Shown: positions 15,988-25,879, numbered from the stretch's first letter. The stretch: 33,541 nucleotides of DNA from Clostridia bacterium (GCA_017414385.1 JAFQMO010000041.1:1-33541); one strand, 5' to 3'. The notes: generated by a model from the letters alone, not told the origin. Numbers and translations are program-made.

Positions 15988-16614
15988 ATGACAGTAACAG
16001 AAAGAATGGCAGCAGCGGGCATTGTCCCCGTCGTTGTGATCGATGATGCAAAGGATGCAGTCCCGACCGCACGGGCGCTGCTTGCGGGCGGTATCGACGT
16101 CATGGAGATCACCTTCCGTACGGCGGCGGCACCCGAGGCGATCCGTTCTGTTGCGCAGAGCTGTCCCGAGATGCTGGTGGGCGCAGGAACGATCATCAAT
16201 GAGGAGCAGTGCAAGCTTGCCTGCGAGATGGGCGCATCGTTCATCGTTTCTCCCGGCTTTGATGCGGACGTCGTTCGGTACTGTACCGCGCGCGGGATCA
16301 CCGTTACGCCCGGCTGCGTCACTCCGACCGAGATCATGGCAGCGATCGCGATGGGCCTTGACGTGATCAAGTTTTTCCCGGCAAATGTCTATGGCGGACT
16401 GAAGGCAATGAAGAGCCTTTCCGCACCCTTCGGCGGGATCCGTTTCCTGCCCACGGGCGGTATCGATGCCGCAAATGTCCGCGAGTATATTGATGCACCG
16501 TTCGTCCTTGCGGTCGGCGGAAGCTGGGTATGTCCCAAGAAGATGATCGCAGACGGCGATTTCGAGCAGATCACGGCACTTTGCAGAGAAGCGCGCAATG
16601 CCGCATTTGCATAA
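15988..16614 (+). CDS. eda: 2-dehydro-3-deoxyphosphogluconate (KDPG) aldolase
   Basis: Splits KDPG into pyruvate and glyceraldehyde 3-phosphate; last step of the Entner-Doudoroff and hexuronate pathways, cytoplasmic. The 208 residues fit the class I KDPG/KHG aldolases. Catalytic Glu40 lies in MEITFRT and the Schiff-base Lys128 in VIKFFPA; VGAGT (64-68) and LPTGGI bind phosphate. AGAGG precedes ATG 15988. kdgK follows after 45 bp, giving a functional pair: KDG is phosphorylated and then cleaved. Weak specificity for 4-hydroxy-2-oxoglutarate is common in the family. Confidence 0.96.
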   Translation: MTVTERMAAAGIVPVVVIDDAKDAVPTARALLAGGIDVMEITFRTAAAPEAIRSVAQSCPEMLVGAGTIINEEQCKLACEMGASFIVSPGFDADVVRYCTARGITVTPGCVTPTEIMAAIAMGLDVIKFFPANVYGGLKAMKSLSAPFGGIRFLPTGGIDAANVREYIDAPFVLAVGGSWVCPKKMIADGDFEQITALCREARNAAFA

Positions 16615-16659
16615 AACAAATAAAAAATCATAAATAAGAAAACAACAGGAGAAAACGAT

Positions 16660-17688
16660 ATGGCGAAGATCGTTACCTTCGGCGAGCTGATGCTCCGTCT
16701 TCAGCCCGACCGCTTTGAAAGATTTGTTCAGTGTGACCACGTTGCCTTTACCTTTGGCGGCGGCGAGGCGAATGTTGCCGTTTCCCTTGCAAATTACGGC
16801 ATGGATGCGGTATATGTCACAAAGCTTCCCACCCATTCCATCGGTCAGGCGGCAGTCAACAGTCTGCGCAGATACGGCGTGGATACCACAAGGATCGTGC
16901 GCGGCGGTGACAGAGTCGGTATTTATTACAACGAAAAGGGCGCATCCCAGAGAGGCTCTGTCTGCATTTATGACCGTGCGGGCTCTGCCATTCAGAAGGC
17001 ATCTCCCTCGGATTTCGATTGGGACAGCATTTTTGAGGGCGTGGATTGGTTCCACTTTACGGGCATCACACCTGCGCTCGGCGAAAACCTTGTGCAGATC
17101 ACAAAGGAGGCCTGCGAGGCGGCAAAGAAGCGCGGCATCAAAATTTCCTGTGACCTCAATTACCGCGGAAAGCTCTGGACAAGAGAAGCGGCAAGAGAAG
17201 CGATGACGATGCTTTGCAGCTATGTGGATGTCTGTATTGCAAACGAAGAGGACGCAAAGGACGTATTCGGTATCGAGGCACCGGCAACCGACATTACAAA
17301 GGGCAGCCTGAACCGCGACGGCTATCAGTATGTTGCGCGTACGCTTGCTGAGCGCTTCGGCTTTGAGACCGTTGCGATCACGCTCAGAGAATCCCGCTCC
17401 GCATCCGATAACGGCTGGAGCGCAATGCTGTATCGGGCGGCAGAGGATGCGTTCTTCTTCTCCAAGAAGTACGATCTGCATATCGTCGACCGTGTCGGCG
17501 GCGGTGACAGCTTCGGCGGCGGTCTGATCTATTCGCTTCTGAGCGGCAAGGATCCGCAGCAGGCGCTGGAATTTGCGGTTGCCGCAAGCGCGCTCAAGCA
17601 TACCGTTGAGGGAGACTACAACATGGTCTCGGCGGCAGAGGTCGAAAAGCTTGCAGGCGGCGACGGCTCGGGACGGATCCAGCGATGA
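16660..17688 (+). CDS. kdgK: 2-dehydro-3-deoxygluconokinase
   Basis: PfkB-family sugar kinase that phosphorylates 2-keto-3-deoxygluconate, supplying KDPG to the upstream aldolase. The 342 residues show the family's N-terminal GGGEANVAVSLANYG (residues 33-47), the substrate-side RGGDRVGIYYNEKG, and the C-terminal signature DRVGGGDSFGGGL with catalytic Asp283. AGGAG precedes ATG 16660. With eda it completes degradation of glucuronate, galacturonate or pectin products; the upstream isomerases and oxidoreductases are not in this window. A strong terminator follows at 17760. Confidence 0.95.
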   Translation: MAKIVTFGELMLRLQPDRFERFVQCDHVAFTFGGGEANVAVSLANYGMDAVYVTKLPTHSIGQAAVNSLRRYGVDTTRIVRGGDRVGIYYNEKGASQRGSVCIYDRAGSAIQKASPSDFDWDSIFEGVDWFHFTGITPALGENLVQITKEACEAAKKRGIKISCDLNYRGKLWTREAAREAMTMLCSYVDVCIANEEDAKDVFGIEAPATDITKGSLNRDGYQYVARTLAERFGFETVAITLRESRSASDNGWSAMLYRAAEDAFFFSKKYDLHIVDRVGGGDSFGGGLIYSLLSGKDPQQALEFAVAASALKHTVEGDYNMVSAAEVEKLAGGDGSGRIQR

Positions 17689-17759
17689 TCCCCCCACACA
17701 TTCGCAGCGTTATGCGGGCGAGATCGCCTGATGCGCGGATGGAACATTGTATATTCGGA

Positions 17760-17795
17760 ACAGCGCGGTGTACTGCCGCGCTGTTTTTGTTTTGT
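17760..17795 (+). terminator. Terminator of the eda-kdgK operon
   Basis: A 9-bp perfect stem (ACAGCGCGG at 17760-17768, complement at 17776-17784), 7-nt loop, then TTTTTGTTTT. Confidence 0.92.
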
Positions 17796-17818
17796 GACGG
17801 CTGTTTCCTTTTCTCCCA

Positions 17819-17847
17819 TTGACAAAATGTCTGAAATTGTCTATAAT
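17819..17847 (+). promoter_or_regulatory. Consensus promoter of the membrane ferredoxin transcript
   Basis: TTGACA (17819-17824), 17-bp spacer, TATAAT (17842-17847): perfect. It starts about 25 bp before the upstream ORF at 17880. Confidence 0.93.
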
Positions 17848-17879
17848 ATTGACTGTAACATACAATAAAGGAAGCGAAG

Positions 17880-17942
17880 ATGGGCGCGTACCCGCAATGC
17901 AGTCCTTCTTCGGTATTGAAAAAACGAGGACAGAAGCGATGA
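17880..17942 (+). CDS. 20-residue upstream ORF coupled to the membrane ferredoxin
   Basis: ATG 17880 is placed 7 nt after AAAGGAAG, a better site than the one before the main gene. It encodes 20 residues beginning MGAYPQCSPS and ending in a basic tail (KKRGQKR). Its TGA (17940-17942) overlaps the ATG of the next gene (17939-17941) in an ATGA junction, so ribosomes finishing it can restart directly. It may be a leader peptide controlling the ferredoxin, or a tiny protein in its own right. No run of a single amino acid codon points to a classic attenuator. Confidence 0.55.
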   Translation: MGAYPQCSPSSVLKKRGQKR

Positions 17943-18766
17943 AAAAAGACCATCTTCCCTCGCTGATCACCCTGCTTGTCTTCGAGGTGATCGCAGTGGT
18001 TCTGTGGCTGACAAAGGACAATCTGTTTTATCTTTTTAATTTCAACTACATAGGACTGTCCATTTCCCTTGGACTGTTCCTTTTTTCACGGAAATACAAG
18101 CACGCGCGGCGCGTCGTGCAGCTGCTTGTCGGATGCTATATGCTCATCTATCTTGGGATCGTCTCGGGTGAAAATATGCAGATCGAGGGATTTTGGTATT
18201 ATCTGTTTACCGGCGTTTTTGAGGCTGCAACGATCCACTATGCGGTTGCAAAGATCTTCGGTCCGCTCCTCTTCGGCCGAGGCTGGTGCGGATATGCCTG
18301 CTGGACGGCAATGATCCTGGATATGCTTCCGTATAAGACACCTGCCGCACGGAGAAGGGGCTTTGGCTTTTTGCGGTATATCACCTTTGCGCTTTCCTTT
18401 GTGTTTGTGGCGGTGCTGTTTTTGCTTCGCGTGGGAAACATGGAGCGGATCATGTTTTGGAGCTTTCTCATCGGAAATGCCGTCTATTATGCGGTCGGCA
18501 TCGTGCTTGCATACAGACTGCGGGACAATCGGGCGTTTTGCAAATACCTCTGTCCCATCACGGTGTTCTTAAAGCCGATGAGTTATTTTTCCCTGACACG
18601 TGTCCGATGCGATCAGACAAGGTGTATCTCCTGCGGCAAGTGCAAGCGGGCTTGTCCGATGGAGGTAGATATGACGGACAACCGCAGATCGCGCAAAAAC
18701 GGAACGGAATGTATCTTCTGTATGGAATGTGTCTCGCAGTGTCCGAGGAATGCGCTGGATCTTTGA
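17939..18766 (+). CDS. NapH-like membrane 4Fe-4S ferredoxin
   Basis: The 275-residue protein belongs to the polyferredoxin/NapH-type membrane proteins that pass electrons between the membrane and the cytoplasm. It has about five hydrophobic segments, the Fer4_5-type cysteine motifs GWCGYAC (Cys117, Cys121) and CKYLCP (Cys201, Cys205), and two C-terminal 4Fe-4S clusters: Cys229/232/235/239 and Cys258/261/264/268. The start is ATG 17939, coupled to the upstream ORF; in-frame alternatives at 17819 and 17897 lie at the -35 box or lack a binding site. It stands alone with its own promoter, so its redox partner is not apparent. No catalytic subunit of a reductase is nearby. Confidence 0.88.
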   Translation: MKKDHLPSLITLLVFEVIAVVLWLTKDNLFYLFNFNYIGLSISLGLFLFSRKYKHARRVVQLLVGCYMLIYLGIVSGENMQIEGFWYYLFTGVFEAATIHYAVAKIFGPLLFGRGWCGYACWTAMILDMLPYKTPAARRRGFGFLRYITFALSFVFVAVLFLLRVGNMERIMFWSFLIGNAVYYAVGIVLAYRLRDNRAFCKYLCPITVFLKPMSYFSLTRVRCDQTRCISCGKCKRACPMEVDMTDNRRSRKNGTECIFCMECVSQCPRNALDL

Positions 18767-18826
18767 TCTGTGATCTTTTGATCTGTGATCTTTTGATCTT
18801 TTGATCTTCTGATCTTTTGATCTTCG
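18758..18826 (+). repeat. GATC-rich short tandem repeat
   Basis: Nine GATC sites occur at 7- or 8-bp steps (18758, 18765, 18772, 18780, 18787, 18795, 18803, 18811, 18819), separated by TTT, TGT, TTTT or TTCT. The array begins in the last codons of the ferredoxin gene; its stop codon lies between the first two units, so unit number does not change the protein. Confidence 0.92.
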
Positions 18827-18943
18827 ACTCCGACGATCTTCCGCACGGTGCGGAAGCCATGGCACCGAGGCGTGACGGCAGAGCTGCTGATGCGGCAGAT
18901 CCGTGCATGAGCCCCGTGCAAGGACAATGACAACCACATACGG

Positions 18944-18997
18944 ACAGATCCCCCTTGACGGCGCTTGCTGTCAGGGAGGGTCTGTTTTTTTCTTTTT
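18944..18997 (+). terminator. Rho-independent terminator after the ferredoxin gene
   Basis: Arms 18944-18959 and 18970-18985 form a 16-bp stem with one mismatch and two G-T pairs, a 10-nt loop and a long T-rich tract (TTTTTTTCTTTTTT). Confidence 0.88.
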
Positions 18998-19086
18998 TGA
19001 GGGGGACGGCTTTTGAAAAAAACGTGTGACAAAAACCTCCGCCGCATACGGTTTCCCGCAATTTCCCGCTTTGCTTTGAGAAAAGC

Positions 19087-19152
19087 TGTCCAAAACATGA
19101 ATAAAAGTACAGACAGACAACGACGGAGTGTGCAGGGGGTCTGTGATACAAT
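19087..19152 (+). promoter_or_regulatory. Possible Spo0A-dependent promoter of spoIIE
   Basis: TACAAT (19147-19152) is a good -10 box with no -35 match at the usual distance. TGTCCAAAA at 19087-19095 differs at one base from the Spo0A-box core TGTCGAAAA. In other spore formers spoIIE is activated by Spo0A from a sigma-A promoter, which would fit; the distance here is longer than usual. Confidence 0.3.
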
Positions 19153-19243
19153 ATAGGCAAACCGACGGCAGGGTGGATGGCGGCATCCGGAACCGTGTCA
19201 CACCGTGCAGGATGTCGGGAAATAAAAGGAGAGGGAAATACAT

Positions 19244-22087
19244 ATGACGAACAAAACAGAACCCCGTCAGATCCGGGATGCGTACAATGCATACGAGGAT
19301 TCCGCACCGATGCACGGGGAAAACGGTGCGGAACCCGACAGAAAAAGACCGTACAAGGAAGAGGGGGGACTGCTTGCGGGACTGAGGCGCAGGCTTCCTT
19401 CGTTTTTTGACGAGCATGTGACAGGTGTGGGACACATGACCGTGCAGAAACGCCGTGTCCATGCGCTTGTGAGGAGGATCTGCAGACTGCTTGCCATGCT
19501 TCTCCTCGGCGCACTGTTCGCTTCTGCCTCGCTTGCCTATGAGATGCAGCCGCTGGGGATCGCATTTGTTTGTGCGTCGGGTACGGCATTGCCTGCCGCA
19601 GCGATCGGTGCGCTCCTTTCGCACCTTGGGGGAGGGGAGATGCGCGGGCTGTATGTGAGCGCGCTCGTTTTATGTGTCGGCATCCGTTATGCCATCGGAC
19701 GGTTTCTTACCGTTTCCAATGTACAGCAAATGAACCTGTCGGGAGAGGACGGCAGGTCTCGGATACGGGCGGGAGATGAGGGCATTTCTCTTGCATGGCT
19801 TGGGCGGGTACTCTTCCCGTCCGGGGTATTTGCACAGAGCACGGCGCTGCGCGTCGGGATCGGTGTGATCGCCGCGTGTCCGATCGCAGCAGGTCTGGTG
19901 CTCGGTGCGGAGGAAACGGTGCGCGCTGTGATGTCGGCGCTCTTCCTTCTGTGTGCGATACCCATATTTACCTATCTGTTCTGCGGATTCTTTGACCTTG
20001 TTTGGGATGGGGAGCTGCAAAACAGCAGACCGCTTACCGCCGCGGCACGCATGGAGGGCGGGATCGGCGCTGTTTGTTATGCACTGACGGCATCGATGGG
20101 CGGGACCCTTTTCTTCGGCTTCTCTCTGCGTATGCTCTGTGCACACGCGATCACCCTTTACATATCCAAGCGGGGCGGGTATCTGCGCGGGGGACTCTGC
20201 GGTCTTTTGTGTGGATTTGCCTGCGATGCGCTCTATGCACCCGCGTATGCCTTGATCGGCGCCGTTTCGGGACTTCTTTTCACCGTGCATGCGGCACCTG
20301 CCGTGATCCTTTCGCTGTGTGCGGGAGCTGCATACGCCATTTATATCGGTGAATTTGCGGCAATACGCTCGGTGGTGCCGGAAATGGCAGTGGTGTCGGC
20401 TGCCGCATATCCGATGATACGGTACATACCGCAGCTGCTTGCGGGACTGCGTACGGAAAGCGGTACGGATGAGAAAAAGGGCGGTGCTGCGGTTGCTTTT
20501 TCCGATGAGACGGTGCTGCCCTCCCCAAAGGTCCTCGGCATCGGAACGCTGGCAGAGGAGCTGGATGTTCTGTCGGGGATACTGATGGGGCTTTCCGCAA
20601 CCTTTTATCACCTTTCCGACCGCGTAAAACGGCCGACACTGCAGGAGATACGGCAGCTTTGCGAGAGCACGGCGGACCGTTACTGTGCGGGATGTGCACA
20701 GCACGATGTCTGCTGGAAAACGGAGTTTTCATCCACAGCGGATGCCATGGGAAGGATCACGCTGTGCATCCACCGAAAGGGAAGAGCGGAGATGAGCGCC
20801 GCGTTTGCACCCCTTGACCGTCGGTGTCCGAGCCTTCAGAATATGCTTGCGGCCATGAATGACGGAGCCGCCGTCCTCTGTGAGGAAAAAATAACGAAGG
20901 ATAAAACGGAGGTCGCCGCACAGGATTACGAGGGAATGGCGAAGCTCCTGCGCGCCTCCGCGGAGGAAAACGCCTCTGCGACCGCCAAGGACACGGTGCT
21001 CTCGGGACGCATGGAGCGGGCGATGGCACGGATCGGCTTCCGTGCAAGAGAGGTCGCAGTTTATGGCAAAAGGCGGCGCACGGTCGTGGCGACGGGCGTG
21101 GATCTTGGTATGTACGCGGGCAGCGCAGAGATGCTGCTCGGATCGGAGGACGTGCGCCGGGCGTTTTCCGCGCTTGCGGGCGTACGGTATCAGCCGCCGG
21201 ATTACCGCTTGACGGACGGAGGAAGGACCCTTGTCATGACGATGCGTGCACAGCCGAAGCTGCGCGTGCAATGCGGCTCATGGGGAGACAAGCGTGCGGG
21301 TGAGGAGGTGACGGGCGATGTTGTTGCGCTGTTTGCCAGCCGATCGGATTACTTCTATGCGCTCGTGTGCGACGGTATGGGAAGCGGACGGGATGCGTCG
21401 GTGACGGCGCAGATCGCGGCGCTCTTTCTGGAGAAGCTGTTGTCGGTATCGCGGGCGAAGGGTGCGATCCTGAATCTGCTCAACGGCTTTCTTCGCAGCC
21501 GTGCGGGAGAAATCTCGGCGACGGTGGATCTGTGCGAGATCGATCTGATCACAGCAGAGGCGCGCTTTATCAAGTGCGGAGCCGCTCCCTCGTATCTTTT
21601 GCGCGGCGAGAATCTGTTCCGTGTTGCGTCGGGAACGGTACCGATCGGGATACTGCGCGAGGTCTCGGCGGAGGAAACCACGCTGACGCTGTGCGGCGGT
21701 GATATGCTGCTGTTTTTCTCTGACGGTGTGGTCGGGGAGTATGAGGATACCGCATGGATCTCGGAAACGGTCAAGCGGGGAATCGAGGAATATGAGAGAA
21801 AACGTGCGCAGGACCGCTTTTGCCGTCTGACGGAGGAGGACGAGGTGCGGCGCGGGTCGGCGCGTGCCGCAAAAAAAGCCGCAGGGGATATCCCGGCTGC
21901 CTCGGCGGAGAATACAAAGGAGCACACGTGCTCGGATAAGGGAAGAGAGGGGGCGGAAACGGGGCGCTTTGAGAGCGGGTCATTGCCGGAGCATCTTGCT
22001 GCAGCACTCGGTACATATGCGGCAAAGCGGATCGGCCGCGGCGATGATATGACGGTCGCAGTCGTGATCGTGGATGCCCTGACGTGA
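19244..22087 (+). CDS. spoIIE: Stage II sporulation protein E (membrane serine phosphatase)
   Basis: SpoIIE dephosphorylates the anti-anti-sigma factor SpoIIAA to release sigma-F in the forespore and takes part in polar division. The 947-residue protein has the right plan: a cytoplasmic N-terminus (about 1-75), roughly ten membrane helices (to about residue 395), a regulatory region with a Cys cluster (CAGCAQHDVCW), and a PP2C-type phosphatase domain at the C-terminus. Metal-binding motifs are CDGMGSGRDA (Cys at residue 709), FFSDGVVGEYED (Asp827) and the final GRGDDMTVAVVIV. Between the last two there is a long charged low-complexity insertion (about 855-910). AAAGGAGAGGG precedes ATG 19244. 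It is the best single sign that this organism forms endospores. Confidence 0.95.
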   Translation: MTNKTEPRQIRDAYNAYEDSAPMHGENGAEPDRKRPYKEEGGLLAGLRRRLPSFFDEHVTGVGHMTVQKRRVHALVRRICRLLAMLLLGALFASASLAYEMQPLGIAFVCASGTALPAAAIGALLSHLGGGEMRGLYVSALVLCVGIRYAIGRFLTVSNVQQMNLSGEDGRSRIRAGDEGISLAWLGRVLFPSGVFAQSTALRVGIGVIAACPIAAGLVLGAEETVRAVMSALFLLCAIPIFTYLFCGFFDLVWDGELQNSRPLTAAARMEGGIGAVCYALTASMGGTLFFGFSLRMLCAHAITLYISKRGGYLRGGLCGLLCGFACDALYAPAYALIGAVSGLLFTVHAAPAVILSLCAGAAYAIYIGEFAAIRSVVPEMAVVSAAAYPMIRYIPQLLAGLRTESGTDEKKGGAAVAFSDETVLPSPKVLGIGTLAEELDVLSGILMGLSATFYHLSDRVKRPTLQEIRQLCESTADRYCAGCAQHDVCWKTEFSSTADAMGRITLCIHRKGRAEMSAAFAPLDRRCPSLQNMLAAMNDGAAVLCEEKITKDKTEVAAQDYEGMAKLLRASAEENASATAKDTVLSGRMERAMARIGFRAREVAVYGKRRRTVVATGVDLGMYAGSAEMLLGSEDVRRAFSALAGVRYQPPDYRLTDGGRTLVMTMRAQPKLRVQCGSWGDKRAGEEVTGDVVALFASRSDYFYALVCDGMGSGRDASVTAQIAALFLEKLLSVSRAKGAILNLLNGFLRSRAGEISATVDLCEIDLITAEARFIKCGAAPSYLLRGENLFRVASGTVPIGILREVSAEETTLTLCGGDMLLFFSDGVVGEYEDTAWISETVKRGIEEYERKRAQDRFCRLTEEDEVRRGSARAAKKAAGDIPAASAENTKEHTCSDKGREGAETGRFESGSLPEHLAAALGTYAAKRIGRGDDMTVAVVIVDALT

Positions 22088-22118
22088 TCGTGTTTTTCTG
22101 ATAATTCTGTGAAAGTAC

Positions 22119-22147
22119 TTGTTCTGTGCGGTGATTTGTGGTACAAT
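22119..22147 (+). promoter_or_regulatory. Promoter of the TPR/BspA-like gene
   Basis: TTGTTC (22119-22124), 17-bp spacer, TACAAT (22142-22147). The -35 box is moderate. There is no clear terminator between the spoIIE stop (22087) and this point. Confidence 0.55.
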
Positions 22148-22184
22148 AAGGTACACAGTTCAAAGGAACAGAGAGGAACAGACC

Positions 22185-23144
22185 ATGTTGTTTTTACAGA
22201 ATACACAAACGGAGATCCCCGATGGCAATACCCCGCAGCAGGCAGCAAGGATCGACCGTGCGATCCGTGTGCTGACGGTCGTTGTGATCCTGCTGGCAAT
22301 TGCATTTCTTGCATATATGATCGGCGCACGCGCCGTGCTTCCATCCGCAAACTATAAAAAAGGAATGACTGCCATGAAGGCAGGCGATTATGCGGCGGCA
22401 ATCGAAGCGTTCGGTGCGGCAGGTGACTATCAGGATGCCTCCGATCAGCTTGCTTTGGCAAAGAAGCAATATGCCGACCTTCTTGCGGGAAAATCGGATG
22501 CGGTCTCGTATACGACAAAGGCAAGCCCGTGGTTTTCGATGGACGGGCAGGGCGAGATCTCCTTTTCTCAGAATACTTATGCGGATTACAGCAGCCGTCT
22601 GCCGCAGGCGGATCGGCTGATCGTCCCCGACGTGCTGGATCTGTGTGCCGTGACGGCGATCAAGGAATCGACGTTTCTCAATGCGGATACCCTTGTCAGC
22701 ATCACGCTTCCCGACCGTGTGCTGACCATTCCCGATGGATGCTTCAACCACTGTGATCGCTTGGAGGAGGTCCTCTTCAGCGATGCGCTTGTCAGCATCG
22801 AGCAGCGTGCATTCATTCATTGTGCCGCACTGAAGCAGATCACCCTTCCCGAGACGCTGACTGCGCTCGGTCTGCGCGCCTTCAATAATTGCTACGCGCT
22901 GGAAACGGTCGTCATCGGCGGTGCACAGCTGAAGACGATCGAGCCCTATACCTTTGCGGAATGCAGATCGCTTTCCGAGATCACACTCCCCGCGTCGGTT
23001 TCTTCGATCGGTGAGGGGGCGTTTGCGGGATGCGGTGCGCTTGGGACGGTGTATTTCGGCGGAGATGCGGAGGCGTGGTCGCAGATCACCGTTGCCGAGG
23101 GCAATGAGGCACTTTTGGCGGCTGAGATCGTGTACGTGCAGTAA
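22185..23144 (+). CDS. Membrane-anchored protein with TPR-like and BspA-type leucine-rich repeats
   Basis: The 319-residue protein has a short polar N-terminus, one membrane helix (about residues 25-46), a TPR-like helical segment (GMTAMKAGDYAAAIEAFGAA then GDYQDASDQL) and then BspA/LRR_5-type repeats: LPDRVLTIPDGCFNHCDRLE, FIHCAALKQITLPETLTALG, FAECRSLSEITLPASVSSIG and FAGCGALGTVYFGG. This repeat type is common in gut Firmicutes surface proteins and in binding domains. The start is ATG 22185 with GAGAGGA upstream; a longer frame to 22119 begins at the -35 box. Its plan (anchor, TPR, LRR) parallels the unrelated LRR pair at 5436-9065. No function can be assigned. Confidence 0.82.
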   Translation: MLFLQNTQTEIPDGNTPQQAARIDRAIRVLTVVVILLAIAFLAYMIGARAVLPSANYKKGMTAMKAGDYAAAIEAFGAAGDYQDASDQLALAKKQYADLLAGKSDAVSYTTKASPWFSMDGQGEISFSQNTYADYSSRLPQADRLIVPDVLDLCAVTAIKESTFLNADTLVSITLPDRVLTIPDGCFNHCDRLEEVLFSDALVSIEQRAFIHCAALKQITLPETLTALGLRAFNNCYALETVVIGGAQLKTIEPYTFAECRSLSEITLPASVSSIGEGAFAGCGALGTVYFGGDAEAWSQITVAEGNEALLAAEIVYVQ

Positions 23145-23183
23145 ATCTGCGGTGCATATCTGTCATACAATGAAATAAAAAAT

Positions 23184-23224
23184 GCCCGTACCTGCTGTGG
23201 AAAGCAGCTGCGGGCGTTTTCTTT
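23184..23224. terminator. Bidirectional terminator between convergent genes
   Basis: Arms 23184-23196 and 23203-23215 form a 13-bp stem with one mismatch. GTTTTCTTTT follows on the plus strand and a long T-run (TTTTTTATTTC) on the minus strand, so it can serve both the LRR gene and the minus-strand membrane protein gene. Confidence 0.88.
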
Positions 23225-23228
23225 TGGG

Positions 23229-23873
23229 TCACATAAAGGGTGTCTTCTCTCCCTCCGGCGCGGAAGGCTCCTTCTGCAGACGTTCTTCGTACCACTTGTT
23301 GTGAAGAAGGACCGTAACATACCAATGAGAGACGGCGTACGAGACGACGACGATCAGGGCAAGGATCAGATTGAGGAAGAAGGCAGGCACGGTGATCGGA
23401 TAGACCTGCGAGACAGAAAGAATATCGTCGCGCATGAGGATCTCCATAAAAACCGTGAGATTGATGACGATAAAGGGCGGGATCATCGTGATGACAAGCG
23501 AAGCAATGTCGTTTTTGAGAGGATCGCCGTGCAGGATGATGCGCTGATCCTCCTGCTTCTGATAGGAGCAGTCGCGGTATGCGGCGTAAAAATCATGCTT
23601 GATCGCCTGATCGTTGTAAAGACGGAAGGCATCGCAGAAGGTAAAAAAGCAGCCTGCGAGGATCGCCATCAGAACAAATACGGGGATCTTCAGCGGCGGC
23701 ATGCTCATGTAGAGCGTGCGCCAGAGAAACTCCGTGATCCGACGGATGACGTACAGCAGGAGCAGCTCGCCTGCTGCCCAAAGGATGCCGCGCAGAAGAC
23801 GCCTTGGCATAATATGGTCGGAAAAACGCTTTTTCTTTTCTGTATCGTTGATGCTTTCGCGGTATTCGTTCAT
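23229..23873 (-). CDS. Hypothetical four-helix membrane protein
   Basis: The 214-residue product is not recognised. A charged N-terminus (MNEYRESINDTEKKKR) is followed by four hydrophobic segments: GILWAAGELLLLYVI, PVFVLMAILAGCFFTFCDAF, LVITMIPPFIVINLTVFMEI and FFLNLILALIVVVSYAV. Between the second and third lies a polar loop with Tyr/Lys/Gln-rich sequence. The C-terminus is charged and probably cytoplasmic. The start is ATG 23873 (GAGGA upstream, promoter at 23916-23944); the open frame continues up to 24056 but runs through the promoter. It is a single-gene transcript behind a perfect promoter, so it is likely well expressed. Confidence 0.7.
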   Translation of the reverse strand: MNEYRESINDTEKKKRFSDHIMPRRLLRGILWAAGELLLLYVIRRITEFLWRTLYMSMPPLKIPVFVLMAILAGCFFTFCDAFRLYNDQAIKHDFYAAYRDCSYQKQEDQRIILHGDPLKNDIASLVITMIPPFIVINLTVFMEILMRDDILSVSQVYPITVPAFFLNLILALIVVVSYAVSHWYVTVLLHNKWYEERLQKEPSAPEGEKTPFM

Positions 23874-23915
23874 TTGACAGTCCTCGTTTTTCAATGGTAA
23901 TGGGATGGATATCTC

Positions 23916-23944
23916 ATTATAGCATAACGTTCGGCGCTTGTCAA
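23916..23944 (-). promoter_or_regulatory. Consensus promoter of the membrane protein gene
   Basis: Minus-strand TTGACA (23939-23944), 17-bp spacer ending TTATGC, TATAAT (23916-23921). Both boxes are perfect and an extended -10 (TATGCTATAAT) is present. Confidence 0.92.
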
Positions 23945-24070
23945 TGAAAAACAGAGGATCGTATCGAATTTTTGCATATTTCGATGCATGATCTTGCAGA
24001 AAAACAGATGATTCACGTGATAAACCGTTTGCTTTCTGAATAATTATGCAAATCAAGCATCGAAAGCGTG

Positions 24071-24103
24071 CAAAAAGAGCACCGTCTGCAAGGACGGTGC
24101 TCT
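24071..24103 (-). terminator. Terminator of guaB
   Basis: A perfect 11-bp stem (AGAGCACCGTC, 24093-24103 on the minus strand; complement 24076-24086), 6-nt loop, then TTTTT. It ends just downstream of the guaB stop at 24113. Confidence 0.93.
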
Positions 24104-24112
24104 GTATCGCTA

Positions 24113-25723
<1,611 letters not shown>

Positions 25724-25732
25724 TTATTATAT

Positions 25733-25761
25733 ATTCTATCACATTCCCCGCATTTTGTCAA
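25733..25761 (-). promoter_or_regulatory. Promoter of guaB
   Basis: Minus-strand TTGACA (25756-25761), 17-bp spacer, TAGAAT (25733-25738). The leader is about 140 nt. Confidence 0.82.
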
Positions 25762-25879
25762 TAGAAACAAATGAAAAAACAAGGGAAAAAGAACAGCGGT
25801 ATCATGCGGCCCGCAAAGGTGCCGGGCGTGAGACAAAGCGCATTTTTGGGGGGATCGTGTATGTCGGATACAAAAATGC
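25762..25879. other. Intergenic region between guaB and the divergent small-protein operon
   Basis: 25589-26043 holds no gene. It contains the guaB leader and promoter on the minus strand, and two plus-strand promoters and a dyad listed separately. Nothing else was recognised in 25762-25879. Confidence 0.55.

Larger units (their letters stand above)
18827..19243. other. Intergenic region between ferredoxin gene and spoIIE
   Basis: No gene is supported in 18767-19243. It holds the GATC repeat, a short perfect hairpin (18838-18845 with 18849-18856, 3-nt loop, no T-run), a terminator at 18944-18997 and the spoIIE promoter region. Confidence 0.6.

Noticed and set aside
15943..17697. 584-codon minus-strand frame opposite eda and kdgK
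   Set aside because: Shadow of two well-identified enzymes, with no family resemblance of its own.
18838..18856. Terminator directly after the ferredoxin gene
   Set aside because: The 8-bp perfect hairpin has no T-run on either strand; the true terminator is at 18944-18997.
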